64,000 nt of DNA from [Pseudopropionibacterium] massiliense. Its GTDB lineage: Bacteria > Actinomycetota > Actinomycetes > Propionibacteriales > Propionibacteriaceae. This document shows, piece by piece, positions 1 to 8,536 of the stretch. The notes under the pieces are model-generated. The model worked only from the letters and a program-made list of their open reading frames with translations, was not told the DNA's origin and searched no databases. Each line of letters opens with the position of its first letter. The stretch's first letter is position 1. Position numbers and translations under genes: made by a program. Location: positions 1,454,865 through 1,518,864 of the forward strand of contig NZ_LR027842.1 in NCBI RefSeq assembly GCF_900607225.1. Reading direction: 5' to 3'.

Positions 1-93
1 CTGTCCGGACGGGGTGACAAGGACGTCTCCACCGCCTTCAGGTGGTTCGGAATGTCCGGTGAACCCGATCGAGTCGTGGGAGAGATGGAATGA
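1..93 (+). CDS. trpB: Tryptophan synthase beta chain, C-terminal end (partial)
   Basis: Only the last 30 codons are in the window; the gene begins upstream. The reading frame gives an ending of the type LSGRGDKDV, the conserved C-terminal serine/glycine segment of TrpB, followed by a short tail and TGA. TrpB is the PLP enzyme that condenses indole with serine to make tryptophan. Its stop codon overlaps the trpA start in an ATGA arrangement, the usual trpB-trpA coupling, which supports the identification. Confidence 0.85.
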   Translation: MSGRGDKDVSTAFRWFGMSGEPDRVVGEME

Positions 94-920
94 GCAACTT
101 CACGGACCCCACCCGCCTGGGAATCTCCGGCAGGATCCTGGCCTCCTGCCGTGCCCAGGGGAGGGCTGCCTTCGTCGGCTACCTGCCGGTCGGCTACCCG
201 GACGTCGCGAAGAGCTGCGAGGCCTACCGCGTCCTGTGCGAGGGGGCCGACATGGTGGAGATCGGGATGCCCTACTCCGATCCCTTCCTCGACGGCCCCG
301 TCATCCAGCACGCCACCACCAGGGCCCTCGCCCGGGGAGTGCGCACCCGCGACGCCTTCACCGCCGCCGAGACCGTCGCCTCGTGCGGCAGGACCCCTGT
401 GGTGATGACCTACTGGAACCTGATCGAACAGTACGGACCCGATGCTTTCGCCCGCGACCTCGCCGCCGCCGGGGGAGCAGGCGTCATCACTCCCGACCTC
501 ACCCCGGACGAGGCCGGCGAGTGGATCGCCGCCACCGATGCCCACGGCATCGACAGGATCTTCCTGATCGCCCCCTCCAGCACCCCTGAGCGCATCGCCA
601 TGACCATGGCGGCCTGCCGGGGCTGGGTGTACGCCACCAGCGTCATGGGGGTCACGGGTGTGCGCCGGGGCACGTCACAGGCCGCTCCGGTGATCGCCGC
701 TCGTGCCCGGGAGATCGATCCGGGCCTGCCGGTGGGGGTTGGCCTGGGAGTCGGCAATGGCGCCCAGGCCGCGGAGGTCGGCGCCTATGCGGACGCGGTC
801 ATCGTCGGTTCCGCGCTGGTGCGTTGCCTGGCGAGCGACGGGACGGACATGCCGGGGGACCTGAAACGGTTGGGCGCCCTGGTGACAGAACTCCTGGAGG
901 GTGTCAGGAGGGGCCGTTGA
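90..920 (+). CDS. trpA: Tryptophan synthase alpha chain
   Basis: TrpA cleaves indole-3-glycerol phosphate to indole, which is channelled to TrpB in the cytoplasmic alpha2-beta2 complex. The 276-residue protein has the family's usual length. The catalytic Glu is E57 (in MVEIGMPYSDP) and the catalytic Asp is D68 (in FLDGP). The phosphate-binding glycines and serine sit in GLGVGN and VIVGSALV near the C-terminus. The ATG overlaps the trpB stop by 4 bases, so the two are translationally coupled. The 3' end overlaps the convergent ROK gene by 17 bases. The rest of the trp operon lies upstream of the window. Confidence 0.97.
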   Translation: MSNFTDPTRLGISGRILASCRAQGRAAFVGYLPVGYPDVAKSCEAYRVLCEGADMVEIGMPYSDPFLDGPVIQHATTRALARGVRTRDAFTAAETVASCGRTPVVMTYWNLIEQYGPDAFARDLAAAGGAGVITPDLTPDEAGEWIAATDAHGIDRIFLIAPSSTPERIAMTMAACRGWVYATSVMGVTGVRRGTSQAAPVIAARAREIDPGLPVGVGLGVGNGAQAAEVGAYADAVIVGSALVRCLASDGTDMPGDLKRLGALVTELLEGVRRGR

Positions 921-2133
921 CCGGACGACCACCCTTGCGGGGGGTCGATGGGAACACATGCGTGATGACCAGGGCCACGCAGCCCCGGATCACGGAATGG
1001 TCGGGTTCGGCGCTGAGCACGATGCGTGGTTTCGGGTCCCGTTCGGGGGAGTTCGTCACCAGGGCATCCTCCGTCCACATCCTCAGCTGCTCCCCACCAC
1101 GGGCCACGTCTCCGTGCAGGATGTAGGTTCCGAGCCCCAGCAGCTGTTCGATGTTCGCGAGTCCCAGCCCGATCATGTTCGCATACCACCTGGCGAGGTT
1201 CTCCTGGCGATGATCCTGTTCCGCCTCGCACATCAGGCGAACGGAGGTCACCGTCTCCGGGTCCGGCAACCCCATTTCCCTGGCGCGCTGCCTCAGCCAG
1301 CCCAGAGTGGCGACGGTTTCCCAGCAGCCTCGGCGCCCGCAGGCGCAGGGATCCCCGTTCATGTCCACCACCATGTGGCCCGCCTCGCCACCCGCTCCCC
1401 GGGTTCCCTGACGCACTTCGTGGTCCTGGAAGATCCCGATCCCGAGAACCTCTCCGGTGAACACCGAACAGAAGGAGCTCAGGTTTCTCCCCGGCCCCAT
1501 CCAGGCGTCCCCGTAGGCCTGCGCGCGGGGATGGTGTGTGGCGAAAACCGGCACGCCGAGGTCCTCCCGGAGCAGGCTCACCAGGGGAATGCGGCTGGTA
1601 CCGGGACGGCGGTAGCTGGCGATCAGTTCCCCGGTGGGCCAGTCGACGGTGCAGGCATAGGCGATGCACACGCCGAGCAGTTTCTCACCGCGCAGGACCG
1701 AGGTGACCATCGTGAAGACGGTTTCCGGGAGCTCGTCCTCGCCGATGTGGCCGGTGTTCATTCGCAGGGAAGTGTGGATGCGGCCGTCGAGTCCGACGGT
1801 GGCCGCCGTGCACTCGTCGGGGGAGAGGTAGATGGCGCCGACACGTAGCGCGGTGCCGTACCACAGTGGGCGGGCCGGTTTGCCACCTTTCTCGCCGGAG
1901 GCACGCGCATCCTGTTCCGTCAGCATCCCGATCTCGATGAGGGGCTGGACGACCGCGCTCACGGTTGCCCGGCTGACTGCGAGACGAGTGGCGAGTTCGG
2001 CCCGTGTCAGGGGTCCGGTCCTGTACAACAGCTTCAGCACACGGAAGCGGTTCACCAAACCGACATCGGAGGAATTCAGCAGCCAGTCCTCGGGCGCGGA
2101 GCCGCATCCCCCGGTGGATTCCTCCGCGATCAT
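904..2133 (-). CDS. ROK-family transcriptional repressor
   Basis: A 409-residue ROK (repressor, ORF, kinase) protein. An N-terminal winged helix-turn-helix (about residues 25-85, containing LTRAELATRLAVSRATVSAVV) is followed by a sugar-kinase-like ROK domain with a GEAGHMVV segment and the zinc-binding CACGRRGCWE motif. ROK repressors of this layout are DNA-binding proteins released by a sugar or sugar phosphate. The gene is divergent from the oxidoreductase/ABC transporter operon, which it most likely controls. A 7-bp inverted repeat lies between the two. The start codon lies 6 bases after a TAGGCT box, suggesting a leaderless mRNA. The ligand cannot be read from sequence. Confidence 0.92.
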   Translation of the reverse strand: MIAEESTGGCGSAPEDWLLNSSDVGLVNRFRVLKLLYRTGPLTRAELATRLAVSRATVSAVVQPLIEIGMLTEQDARASGEKGGKPARPLWYGTALRVGAIYLSPDECTAATVGLDGRIHTSLRMNTGHIGEDELPETVFTMVTSVLRGEKLLGVCIAYACTVDWPTGELIASYRRPGTSRIPLVSLLREDLGVPVFATHHPRAQAYGDAWMGPGRNLSSFCSVFTGEVLGIGIFQDHEVRQGTRGAGGEAGHMVVDMNGDPCACGRRGCWETVATLGWLRQRAREMGLPDPETVTSVRLMCEAEQDHRQENLARWYANMIGLGLANIEQLLGLGTYILHGDVARGGEQLRMWTEDALVTNSPERDPKPRIVLSAEPDHSVIRGCVALVITHVFPSTPRKGGRPVNGPS

Positions 2134-2139
2134 GTCCCC

Positions 2140-2145
2140 AGCCTA
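2140..2145 (-). promoter_or_regulatory. -10 box of ROK gene, leaderless
   Basis: On the minus strand TAGGCT is followed by 6 bases and then the ATG at 2133. Transcription would start at or next to the A of the start codon. The -35 region falls inside the inverted repeat at 2160-2184, which fits autoregulation. Confidence 0.5.
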
Positions 2146-2159
2146 TCCACGGTCCCCAA

Positions 2160-2184
2160 AGTTTGTAGTACTTTCTAACAAACT
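2160..2184. promoter_or_regulatory. Putative ROK operator (inverted repeat)
   Basis: Perfect 7-bp arms AGTTTGT and ACAAACT are separated by 11 bases. The arms are A/T-rich compared with their surroundings, as is usual for ROK/NagC-type operators. The site lies midway in the divergent intergenic region, over the -35 zones of both promoters, so one bound repressor could control both directions. Confidence 0.6.
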
Positions 2185-2188
2185 GGCG

Positions 2189-2194
2189 TAGACT
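2189..2194 (+). promoter_or_regulatory. -10 box of oxidoreductase/ABC operon
   Basis: TAGACT sits about 48 bases before the ATG at 2242. It leaves a leader that carries the Shine-Dalgarno GGAGGAG. No clear -35 hexamer is visible; the expected position overlaps the inverted repeat. Confidence 0.4.
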
Positions 2195-2241
2195 GCGTTC
2201 CGCGCTCCACGGCGGAGCGACACAACGATGTGGAGGAGACC

Positions 2242-3252
2242 ATGGAGGCTGGTGTTCGAATCGGGGTCGTCGGAGGCGGGATCCGGGGCTCGATGTTCGG
2301 GTCCGTGATCAGGGAACACCCGCGGGGTGTGCTCGTCGGTTTCTGTGATCCGTCACCCACGGCGAAGGTTTCCCTGACGCAACGGTTCGGGGTCCCGGTG
2401 CACGAGGAAGTGGGTGCCCTGATCGCCGAGGGGTTGGATGCGCTGGTGGTTGCGACGCCGGACTTCGCTCACCTGGAGGCCGGTTTGGCCGGTCTGCGGG
2501 CCGGTCTTCATGTGCTCTTCGAGAAGCCCCTGGCCACCACGCTGCCGGATGCGCTGGCGCTCAGCGAGGCGGCCGAGGCCTCATCGGGGCTGGTGATGGT
2601 CGGCTTCGAGAACCGCTGGAATCCGAAATTCCAGATGGTGCGCGAGATGCTGCGCGAGGCGGCAACCCCGCTGATCGCCTAGCGCGTCCTGCTCCAGGAC
2701 ACGGAGTTCGTCCCCCGAAGGATGCTGTCGTGGGCCGGAAAATCATCACCGGCGTGGTTCCTGATGCCCCACACCCTCGACCTGGCCATGTGGATCAGCG
2801 GGGCGGAGCCCGTGGAGGTGTTCGCCCGTGGGGTGCGCAAGGTGCTGGTTCCCGACGGCATCGACACCTACGACCGGATAGCCGCCAGTTTCCTTCTCTC
2901 CGACGGTTCCATCCTCGACCTGGACTCCGGCTGGGTTCTGCCCGAGTCCCGTCCCTCCGTGTTCCAGTTCCGCTACGGCCTGGAGGCCAGGGGACTGGAA
3001 TTCGATATCGAGATCGACCGTTCCGGCGTGACCTCCTTCGACGCGTCCAGCGTGCGTTACCTGGGTGGTCCCGAGACCGATCTGCGCGGTCGGCTGCTGG
3101 GACCCCACATCGACATGATGCGGGACTTCATCGATCTCTGCGCCGGAGCGGAGATCGATCATCCGACGATCGAACAGGGGCTGCTGGTCACGCGTGCCAT
3201 CCATGCCCTTCACGAGTCCCTCGAGACCCGAACCAACGTCGCGATCAGTTGA
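2242..3252 (+). pseudogene. Gfo/Idh/MocA-family oxidoreductase, interrupted by in-frame TAG
   Basis: NAD(P)-dependent sugar or inositol dehydrogenase-like protein. The first part has the Rossmann motif GVVGGGIRG and the family EKPLA motif. The second part, in the same frame, continues with a typical Gfo/Idh catalytic half (WFLMPHTLDLAMW and onward). A TAG at 2680-2682 separates them with no frameshift; without it the protein would be 336 residues, normal for the family. The preferred ATG at 2242 has GGAGGAG 4-9 bases upstream; a GTG at 2230 is in frame. It is the first gene of the transporter operon, so it probably acts on the imported substrate. It may be a real nonsense mutation, readthrough, or a sequencing error (TAC or similar to TAG). 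Confidence 0.85.
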
Positions 3253-3266
3253 AAGGTGATGAAGAA

Positions 3267-4592
3267 ATGACGACCTCCAACACGGCCTCTCTCACCCGTC
3301 GTTCGCTCTTCGCGCTCGGTGGTCTGACGGCGGGCGCCCTGGCCCTCGGGGGATGCGTGAACCCCACCGGCGGGAACCAGACGGACAACGCCCCGCTCAG
3401 CTCCGGTTCCGGAGCCGCATCCGGGGAGATCACGATCCTCGACGACAACACGAACTCCGTTTTCAAGGACGGACTCATCAAGGTTTTCGAGGAACAGACG
3501 GGAATCAAGGTCAAGTCGTACGAGATGGCCAACTTCAACGATCTCCACGATCGTTTCGCCACTCTGTTCGCGGCAAAGGACACGTCCTTCGACGTGATCA
3601 TGACCTGGGCGGGCTGGTCCGCCGAGTTCGGGCAGGCCGGATGGCTCCAGGAGATCGACAAGGAGGCCGTTCCCTCCGACCTGATCCAGCCGGCGCTCGA
3701 CGCGGTCTCCTGGAACGGCAAGATCTACGGGCTTCCCAAGTTCGCGAGCGTCCAGTCGATGTTCTGGAACAAGGACCACTTCAAACAGGCAGGCCTCGAC
3801 CCCGAGGCCGCTCCCGAGAACTGGGAATCCTTCGTGGCCGCGACCAAGACCCTCACCACCGACGGGCGCTACGGCTACACCTGCGACATGGGCAACCCGG
3901 CGGGCGCCTACCAGAACTTCCTCAGGGCGCTGCTGCTGGCGGGCGGGGAGCTCTACGACGCCCAGTGGAATCCGCAGCTCAACTCCGATGCGGGCGTCGA
4001 GGGCCTCACCAAGATGGTCGAGCTCCTCCACCTCCACAAGGTCATGGACCCGGCCTCACTGCAGATCACCAACGCCTCGGACCTGGTCGAGGTGTTCGCC
4101 CAGGGCAACACCAGCATCGTCTTCAACTGGTCGTTCCAGTGGGCCGTCGCGAACGCATCCGGGGCCAAGACCGCAGGGGTGGTCGGGAACGGCCTGATCC
4201 CCGGGATCAATGTTCGCTCCGCATCCATCGACGGATCGGAGGGATATGCGATCAACGTCAACTCCACGAACAAGGCGGCGGCCATGAAATGGCTCGAGTT
4301 CGCATCCTCCAACGTCGCCCAGAAACAGATCGTCGAGAAGGAGGGCTGGTTCCCGGTGTCCAAGGCCACCCTGGCGGATCCCGCGACCGTCGAGGCGCTT
4401 CCCGTGGTCAAGACCTACGAGGAAAGCACCAAGTACGTCACGAAACGCTACGGCACGCCGTGGTCCAGTGAGCTCGACCAGCTGCTGTCCGTGCAGGTCT
4501 CCAAGGCCATGAACCAGGAAATCGAGCCCAAGGCCGCCCTGGACTCGACCCAGGAACAGCTCAAGCCGGTCATCGCGAAGTACCTCGGCTGA
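3267..4592 (+). CDS. ABC sugar transporter, substrate-binding lipoprotein
   Basis: Extracellular solute-binding protein, 441 residues, of the maltose/glycerol-3-phosphate (family 1) type. The N-terminus has a twin-arginine-like TRRSLFALGG stretch, a hydrophobic segment and a lipobox ALGGC, so it is a lipid-anchored exported protein. The mature part has the usual pattern of two alpha/beta lobes with solute-binding aromatic residues (MTWAGW, FNWSFQW). The ATG at 3267 follows AAAGGTGATG. It lies 14 bases after the oxidoreductase frame and 11 before the first permease. Substrate is unknown; a sugar, oligosaccharide or polyol is likely. Confidence 0.92.
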   Translation: MTTSNTASLTRRSLFALGGLTAGALALGGCVNPTGGNQTDNAPLSSGSGAASGEITILDDNTNSVFKDGLIKVFEEQTGIKVKSYEMANFNDLHDRFATLFAAKDTSFDVIMTWAGWSAEFGQAGWLQEIDKEAVPSDLIQPALDAVSWNGKIYGLPKFASVQSMFWNKDHFKQAGLDPEAAPENWESFVAATKTLTTDGRYGYTCDMGNPAGAYQNFLRALLLAGGELYDAQWNPQLNSDAGVEGLTKMVELLHLHKVMDPASLQITNASDLVEVFAQGNTSIVFNWSFQWAVANASGAKTAGVVGNGLIPGINVRSASIDGSEGYAINVNSTNKAAAMKWLEFASSNVAQKQIVEKEGWFPVSKATLADPATVEALPVVKTYEESTKYVTKRYGTPWSSELDQLLSVQVSKAMNQEIEPKAALDSTQEQLKPVIAKYLG

Positions 4593-4603
4593 CAGGGGAA
4601 GAG

Positions 4604-5512
4604 ATGAACAGGGTTCCGGTGTCCGCCGCCGAGCGACAGGACAGGCGGTTCGCGATCATTGCCTCGGCCCCTGCCGTCATCACCATCGGTGCCCTGTTCG
4701 TCTACCCGATGCTGTACGCGGTGGTGCTCTCGTTCTACCGGGTCAACGACAAAACCCCGGCATCCAACGGAATCGTCGGTGCGGGAAACTACCTCGCCCT
4801 GCTCTCCGATTCCGGATTCCAGTCCTCGCTGCTCAGGACCTCTGTCTTCTGCGTGTTCACGGTCTTCGGAGGGGTGGGACTGGCGATCGGGATCGCGAGC
4901 CTGCTGAACAGAAGATTCAGGGGACGAACCGTCGCACGGGTCCTGCTGCTGGTTCCCTGGGCCGTCCCGCCGGTGGTCAACGGAATCATGTGGAAGGTCG
5001 TGTTCGACGGCTCGTACGGGGTGATCAACTACATTTTGATGGGCCTTGGACTGACCGAGGACCGAATCCAGTGGCTCGCGACCCCGAACCTGGCCATGGG
5101 GGTGCTGATCCTCGCCGAGATCTGGAAATTGACTCCCTTCCTGGCGTTGATGGCCTTGGCATCGATGCAGGCAATTCCGGCGAACATGTATCGCGCCGCC
5201 ACGATCGATGGCGCGAGCAGCTGGCAACAGTTCTGGCGCATACTGCTGCCCAACATGAGAGGGACCATCATGTTCCTGCTCATAGTCCAGTCGATGTGGT
5301 CCATCAAGGTTTTCGATTCCATCTACGTGCTGACCGGTGGTTCCGGGGGGCCGGCGGAGGCGACCACCACGGTGAACTTCCTGGCCTACCTGACCACCTT
5401 CAGCTACCTGGACAGGGGATACGGGGCGGCGATGTCGCTCGCGATCATGGTTGTCGTCACCCTGGTGGCGATGTTCTGGGTCCTGGTCCTCGGCCGCAAG
5501 GGGAAGGAGTGA
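4604..5512 (+). CDS. ABC sugar transporter permease (MalF/UgpA-like)
   Basis: A 302-residue inner-membrane permease with about six hydrophobic segments. The EAA loop reads YRAATIDGASSWQQFW followed by RILLP, the surface that contacts the ATPase subunit. It lies between the binding protein and the second permease, the standard order for carbohydrate importers, and ends 4 bases before the next gene. Start ATG is preceded by GGGGAAGAG. Confidence 0.93.
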   Translation: MNRVPVSAAERQDRRFAIIASAPAVITIGALFVYPMLYAVVLSFYRVNDKTPASNGIVGAGNYLALLSDSGFQSSLLRTSVFCVFTVFGGVGLAIGIASLLNRRFRGRTVARVLLLVPWAVPPVVNGIMWKVVFDGSYGVINYILMGLGLTEDRIQWLATPNLAMGVLILAEIWKLTPFLALMALASMQAIPANMYRAATIDGASSWQQFWRILLPNMRGTIMFLLIVQSMWSIKVFDSIYVLTGGSGGPAEATTTVNFLAYLTTFSYLDRGYGAAMSLAIMVVVTLVAMFWVLVLGRKGKE

Positions 5513-5516
5513 CCGA

Positions 5517-6353
5517 ATGGAAGGAATGAAACGAAGCTGGTGGGCAACGCTGATCCACCGGGTGCTCGTGGTGCTGCTCTGCATCTACCTGGTGCTGCCC
5601 TTCGTGTGGATGGTGGTGTACAGCATCTACCCGTCCCAGAACCTTCGTGCCATCCCCATGGACCTGAATCCCGCCGCCATCACCTTCGACAGCTACCGGA
5701 GCCTGCTGACGGATCAGGCTTTTCTGACCTCCATGCTGAACTCTCTCATCGTCGGGGCGGCGACCACCGCCCTGTGCATGCTCCTGGGTTCGCTGTGCGC
5801 CTACGTGCTGGCCCGTTTCCGTTTCCGGGGCTCACAGGGGCTGCTGCTGGCCATGATGACGGTGCAGGCCGTCCCCGCGATAGTGCTGGCGGTGCCGTTG
5901 TTCGTGCTGCTTCGTGGAATGGGATTGTTCGACACCAGGATCGGTTTGATCCTGACCTACACGGCGTTCATCCTTCCCTTGGTGATATGGATGATGGTCA
6001 GTTTCTTCAACTCCATTCCCGTCAACCTGGAGAAGGCCGCGCGCGTGGACGGGTGCAGTCGCATCGGGATCTTTCGCAGGGTGGTGCTGCCGCTGTCCGG
6101 GCCGGGATTCACCGCGACCGCGATCTTCGCGTTCATCACGGCGTGGAGTGATTTCTTCCTCGCCAAGGTGCTGACCGGCACGAAAACGCCGATGCTGCCG
6201 GTCACCACGGCCTCCTTCCAGGGGCTGTTCGCCATGGACTACACGCGGGCCGCCACGGCCGGGGTCATCACGGCCCTCCCCGTCCTACTTCTCGCACTGG
6301 TGGCCCAGAAATGGATCGTGCAGGGAATAACCGAGGGGGCTGTGAAAGGATGA
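5517..6353 (+). CDS. ABC sugar transporter permease (MalG/UgpE-like)
   Basis: The second permease of the importer, 278 residues with six predicted membrane segments. The EAA loop is LEKAARVDGCSRIGIF followed by RRVVLP. The ATG at 5517 is chosen because GGGGAAGGAG ends 7 bases upstream; an ATG at 5526 and an upstream in-frame ATG inside the previous gene are less likely. It would pair with the preceding permease to form the channel. Confidence 0.93.
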   Translation: MEGMKRSWWATLIHRVLVVLLCIYLVLPFVWMVVYSIYPSQNLRAIPMDLNPAAITFDSYRSLLTDQAFLTSMLNSLIVGAATTALCMLLGSLCAYVLARFRFRGSQGLLLAMMTVQAVPAIVLAVPLFVLLRGMGLFDTRIGLILTYTAFILPLVIWMMVSFFNSIPVNLEKAARVDGCSRIGIFRRVVLPLSGPGFTATAIFAFITAWSDFFLAKVLTGTKTPMLPVTTASFQGLFAMDYTRAATAGVITALPVLLLALVAQKWIVQGITEGAVKG

Positions 6354-6357
6354 GAAG

Positions 6358-7431
6358 ATGGCGCAGATAAAGTTGACCGACGTCGGTAAGCGCTACGCCA
6401 GCAAGGGGGATGACTTCGCCGTCCGGGGGGTTTCGTACACCGTGGAGGACAAGGAGTTCGTATCCCTGCTGGGACCCTCCGGGTGTGGGAAATCCACGAC
6501 CCTGAACATGATCGCGGGCTTGGAGAGCGTTTCGGAAGGAACCATCGAGATAGACGGGGTCTCCGTCGAGACGCTCGAACCCCACAAACGCGATCTGGCG
6601 TTCGTGTTCCAGGACTACGCGCTCTACCCGCACCTCTCGGTTTACGAGAACATCGCCTTCGGTATGCGGATGCGCCGGATGCCCAAGGCCGAGATCGCGA
6701 CCCGGGTCAGGGCGGCGGCCGAGCAGCTGGGCCTGGTCGAGCAGCTCCGCAAGCGTCCCAGGGCGTTGTCGGGAGGGCAGAGGCAGCGTGTTGCCCTGGC
6801 CCGCGCCATCGCGCGCCGCCCCGGGGTGCTCCTCTACGACGAGCCCCTGTCGAATCTCGACGCGCTCCTGCGGGACAGGACCCGCGCCGAGCTCAAACTC
6901 CTGCACAACGAGATAGGGGCGACGAGCATCTACGTCACCCACGATCAGGAGGAAGCGATGTCGCTTTCTCACAAGATCGCGGTGATGAGTCGCGGGAGGC
7001 TCGAGCAGTACGGTTCCCCGGAGGAGATCGACAGCCGTCCCGCCACGGAGTTCGTGGCCGGTTTCGTCGGGAAACCCAGGATGAACCTGTTCACGGCGGA
7101 GCCCTTGGAAAGAGGCCGGGTGGCCGTTCCCGGAACCGGCTTGAAGGTTGATCTGGAATTGCCGGAGCTCCGGGAGAAAATCCGGATCGGTCTGCGGCCA
7201 TCGGAGTGTCACGTGGTGTCGGCGTCCGAGGAGACGGCCGCCGGGAGGGTGGCCGTGATCGAACCCCTGGGGGCCTACAGCGACGTGATCGTGGACATCG
7301 GGGGAGGGGAGCTGTTCGTCGCCCGTGAATCGGGTTTTCCCGACGTCCGGGTGGGTGACCACGTCACCATCGACCTGCGGGACGCAGTCCGCCACGTTTT
7401 CGACGTCGAAACCGGTCTCAGGCGCGGTTGA
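6358..7431 (+). CDS. ABC sugar transporter ATPase (MsmK/UgpC-like)
   Basis: A 357-residue nucleotide-binding subunit with the Walker A GPSGCGKST, Q-loop, signature LSGGQRQRVALARA, Walker B VLLYDEPLSNLD and switch THDQEEAM. About 110 C-terminal residues form the OB/TOBE-type regulatory domain of the MalK group. It starts 4 bases after the second permease, preceded by AAAGGATGAGAAG. Many actinobacteria share one such ATPase among several importers; here it is dedicated by position. It is the last gene of the operon. Confidence 0.94.
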   Translation: MAQIKLTDVGKRYASKGDDFAVRGVSYTVEDKEFVSLLGPSGCGKSTTLNMIAGLESVSEGTIEIDGVSVETLEPHKRDLAFVFQDYALYPHLSVYENIAFGMRMRRMPKAEIATRVRAAAEQLGLVEQLRKRPRALSGGQRQRVALARAIARRPGVLLYDEPLSNLDALLRDRTRAELKLLHNEIGATSIYVTHDQEEAMSLSHKIAVMSRGRLEQYGSPEEIDSRPATEFVAGFVGKPRMNLFTAEPLERGRVAVPGTGLKVDLELPELREKIRIGLRPSECHVVSASEETAAGRVAVIEPLGAYSDVIVDIGGGELFVARESGFPDVRVGDHVTIDLRDAVRHVFDVETGLRRG

Positions 7432-7448
7432 GGGCCGGGGAGCCCGAG

Positions 7449-7467
7449 CCACCGGGCCCCGCGGTGG
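7449..7467 (+). terminator. Weak hairpin after ABC operon
   Basis: CCACCG and CGGTGG form a 6-bp stem with a 7-base loop, 17 bases after the ATPase stop. There is no T-tract. It may serve as a terminator, but support is limited. Confidence 0.3.
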
Positions 7468-7591
7468 GGAACTGATCCGTCAGCGCATCACCCGGGCAGG
7501 ACGAACAAAGGCCGGCAGTTCCCGGACGGGCCGCAGCGGGTCTTCGGTGAACCCTCCGTGTTGTAGGCTGATCCCCGGCCGATGGGACGAA

Positions 7592-7613
7592 GGTGTTCAC
7601 CATGATGAACACC
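7592..7613 (+). promoter_or_regulatory. Hairpin over Shine-Dalgarno and start of small gene
   Basis: Perfect 8-bp inverted repeat GGTGTTCA/TGAACACC with the 6-base loop CCATGA. The left arm contains part of the Shine-Dalgarno GAAGGTG, and the ATG at 7602 is in the loop. Folding would hide the ribosome-binding site. A possible -10 TAGGCT lies at 7564-7569. Confidence 0.4.
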
Positions 7614-7864
7614 GTGCTCAACACGTCGATGGGCGGCACGACCGTGACGTTTGCCTGCTCACCCTGACCATCGACAGGAGTACCTTCCGGATGAAGAACC
7701 TCACCATGGAACTCAACGCCGACGTGACCGTTCAGGGCAGGAAATCGGAGATGAACCTGAAGGTGGACATGACCTCCGACGAGACCCAGGAGGTCACCCT
7801 CAGCGTCCTCTTCGATCTGCCGGATGCTCCCGAGACCGGCCTGAGAACCTTCCTCTCCTCCTGA
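7602..7864 (+). pseudogene. Small hypothetical gene, apparently frameshifted
   Basis: I do not recognise this gene. An ATG at 7602 with GAAGGTG upstream opens a frame that runs 21 codons and stops at 7665-7667. A second frame enters before that stop (LTLTIDRSTFRMKNL and on) and continues to TGA at 7862-7864 with the strong C/G third-base preference of real genes. The first frame shows the same preference up to about 7655. A one-base indel around 7640-7660 would join them into a protein of about 86 residues rich in alternating hydrophobic and polar residues, likely beta strands. If the second part is translated alone, its ATG at 7691 would give 57 residues, but no good ribosome site precedes it. 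Confidence 0.45.
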
Positions 7865-7891
7865 GGGCAGATCTTCCGCGGGGGCGGGACG

Positions 7892-8536
7892 TCAATTGGA
7901 GAGCAGGGTCAGGACGGCCTTCACCCGGCGATGAACGCTCGGATCCGGGTGGAGACCGAGCTTGGAGAAGATGCGCTGGGTGTGCTTCTCGATGGCCCCC
8001 TCCGTGACCACCAGGCGTTTCGCTATTCCGGTGTTGGTGTGGCCCTCCGCCATCAAACCCAGCACCTCCCGTTCCCGGGGGGTCAATTGGGCGACGGGAT
8101 CCACCTTCCGGCCTCGCCCCAGAACCTGCGCCACCACCTCGGGATCGAGAACCAGCCCGCCTCCCGCGACACGGTCCGCGGCTTCCAAGAAGGTGTCGAT
8201 GTCGGCGACCCTGTCCTTGAGGAGATAACCGAGGTGGGTGCCGCCGTCGGCGAGCAGTTCCTGCACGTAGGCGGCCACGACGTACTGGCTCAGCAACAGG
8301 ATGGGGGCCTCACCCCAACGGCTGCGGATCTCGACGGCGGCCCGCAGGCCCTCGTCGGTGTTCGACGGGGGCATGCGGATGTCGGTGATGATCAGCTCGG
8401 GACGCAGCTCCAGTGCGCGGGGCACCAGTTCCGTTCCGCTCCCGACGGCGGCGATCACATCGTGACCGCCGTCGCCCAGGATCAACGCCAGGCCCTCCCT
8501 CAGCAGGACCGAGTCGTCGGCTATCAGGACTCGCAA
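7892..8536 (-). CDS. Two-component response regulator, NarL/LuxR (LiaR-like)
   Basis: A 214-residue regulator. The receiver domain has the acidic pair in LIADD, the phosphoacceptor Asp in IITDIRMPP and the conserved Lys in YLLKD. The C-terminal LuxR helix-turn-helix contains LTPREREVLGLMAEG and IAKRLVV. The first codon appears to be TTG, inside the end of the kinase gene (13-base overlap), so the two are coupled. It is the output of the kinase encoded just upstream. Targets are not visible; autoregulation and cell-envelope stress genes are typical for this group. Confidence 0.93.
   Translation of the reverse strand: MRVLIADDSVLLREGLALILGDGGHDVIAAVGSGTELVPRALELRPELIITDIRMPPSNTDEGLRAAVEIRSRWGEAPILLLSQYVVAAYVQELLADGGTHLGYLLKDRVADIDTFLEAADRVAGGGLVLDPEVVAQVLGRGRKVDPVAQLTPREREVLGLMAEGHTNTGIAKRLVVTEGAIEKHTQRIFSKLGLHPDPSVHRRVKAVLTLLSN

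Noticed and set aside
14-589. Arg/Pro-rich 191-codon frame overlapping trpB end and trpA
   Set aside because: Composition is typical of an out-of-frame translation of GC-rich DNA; the real frames here are trpB and trpA.
2250-2262. GTTCGAATC resembling a tRNA T-loop
   Set aside because: It is inside the oxidoreductase reading frame and no cloverleaf arms flank it.
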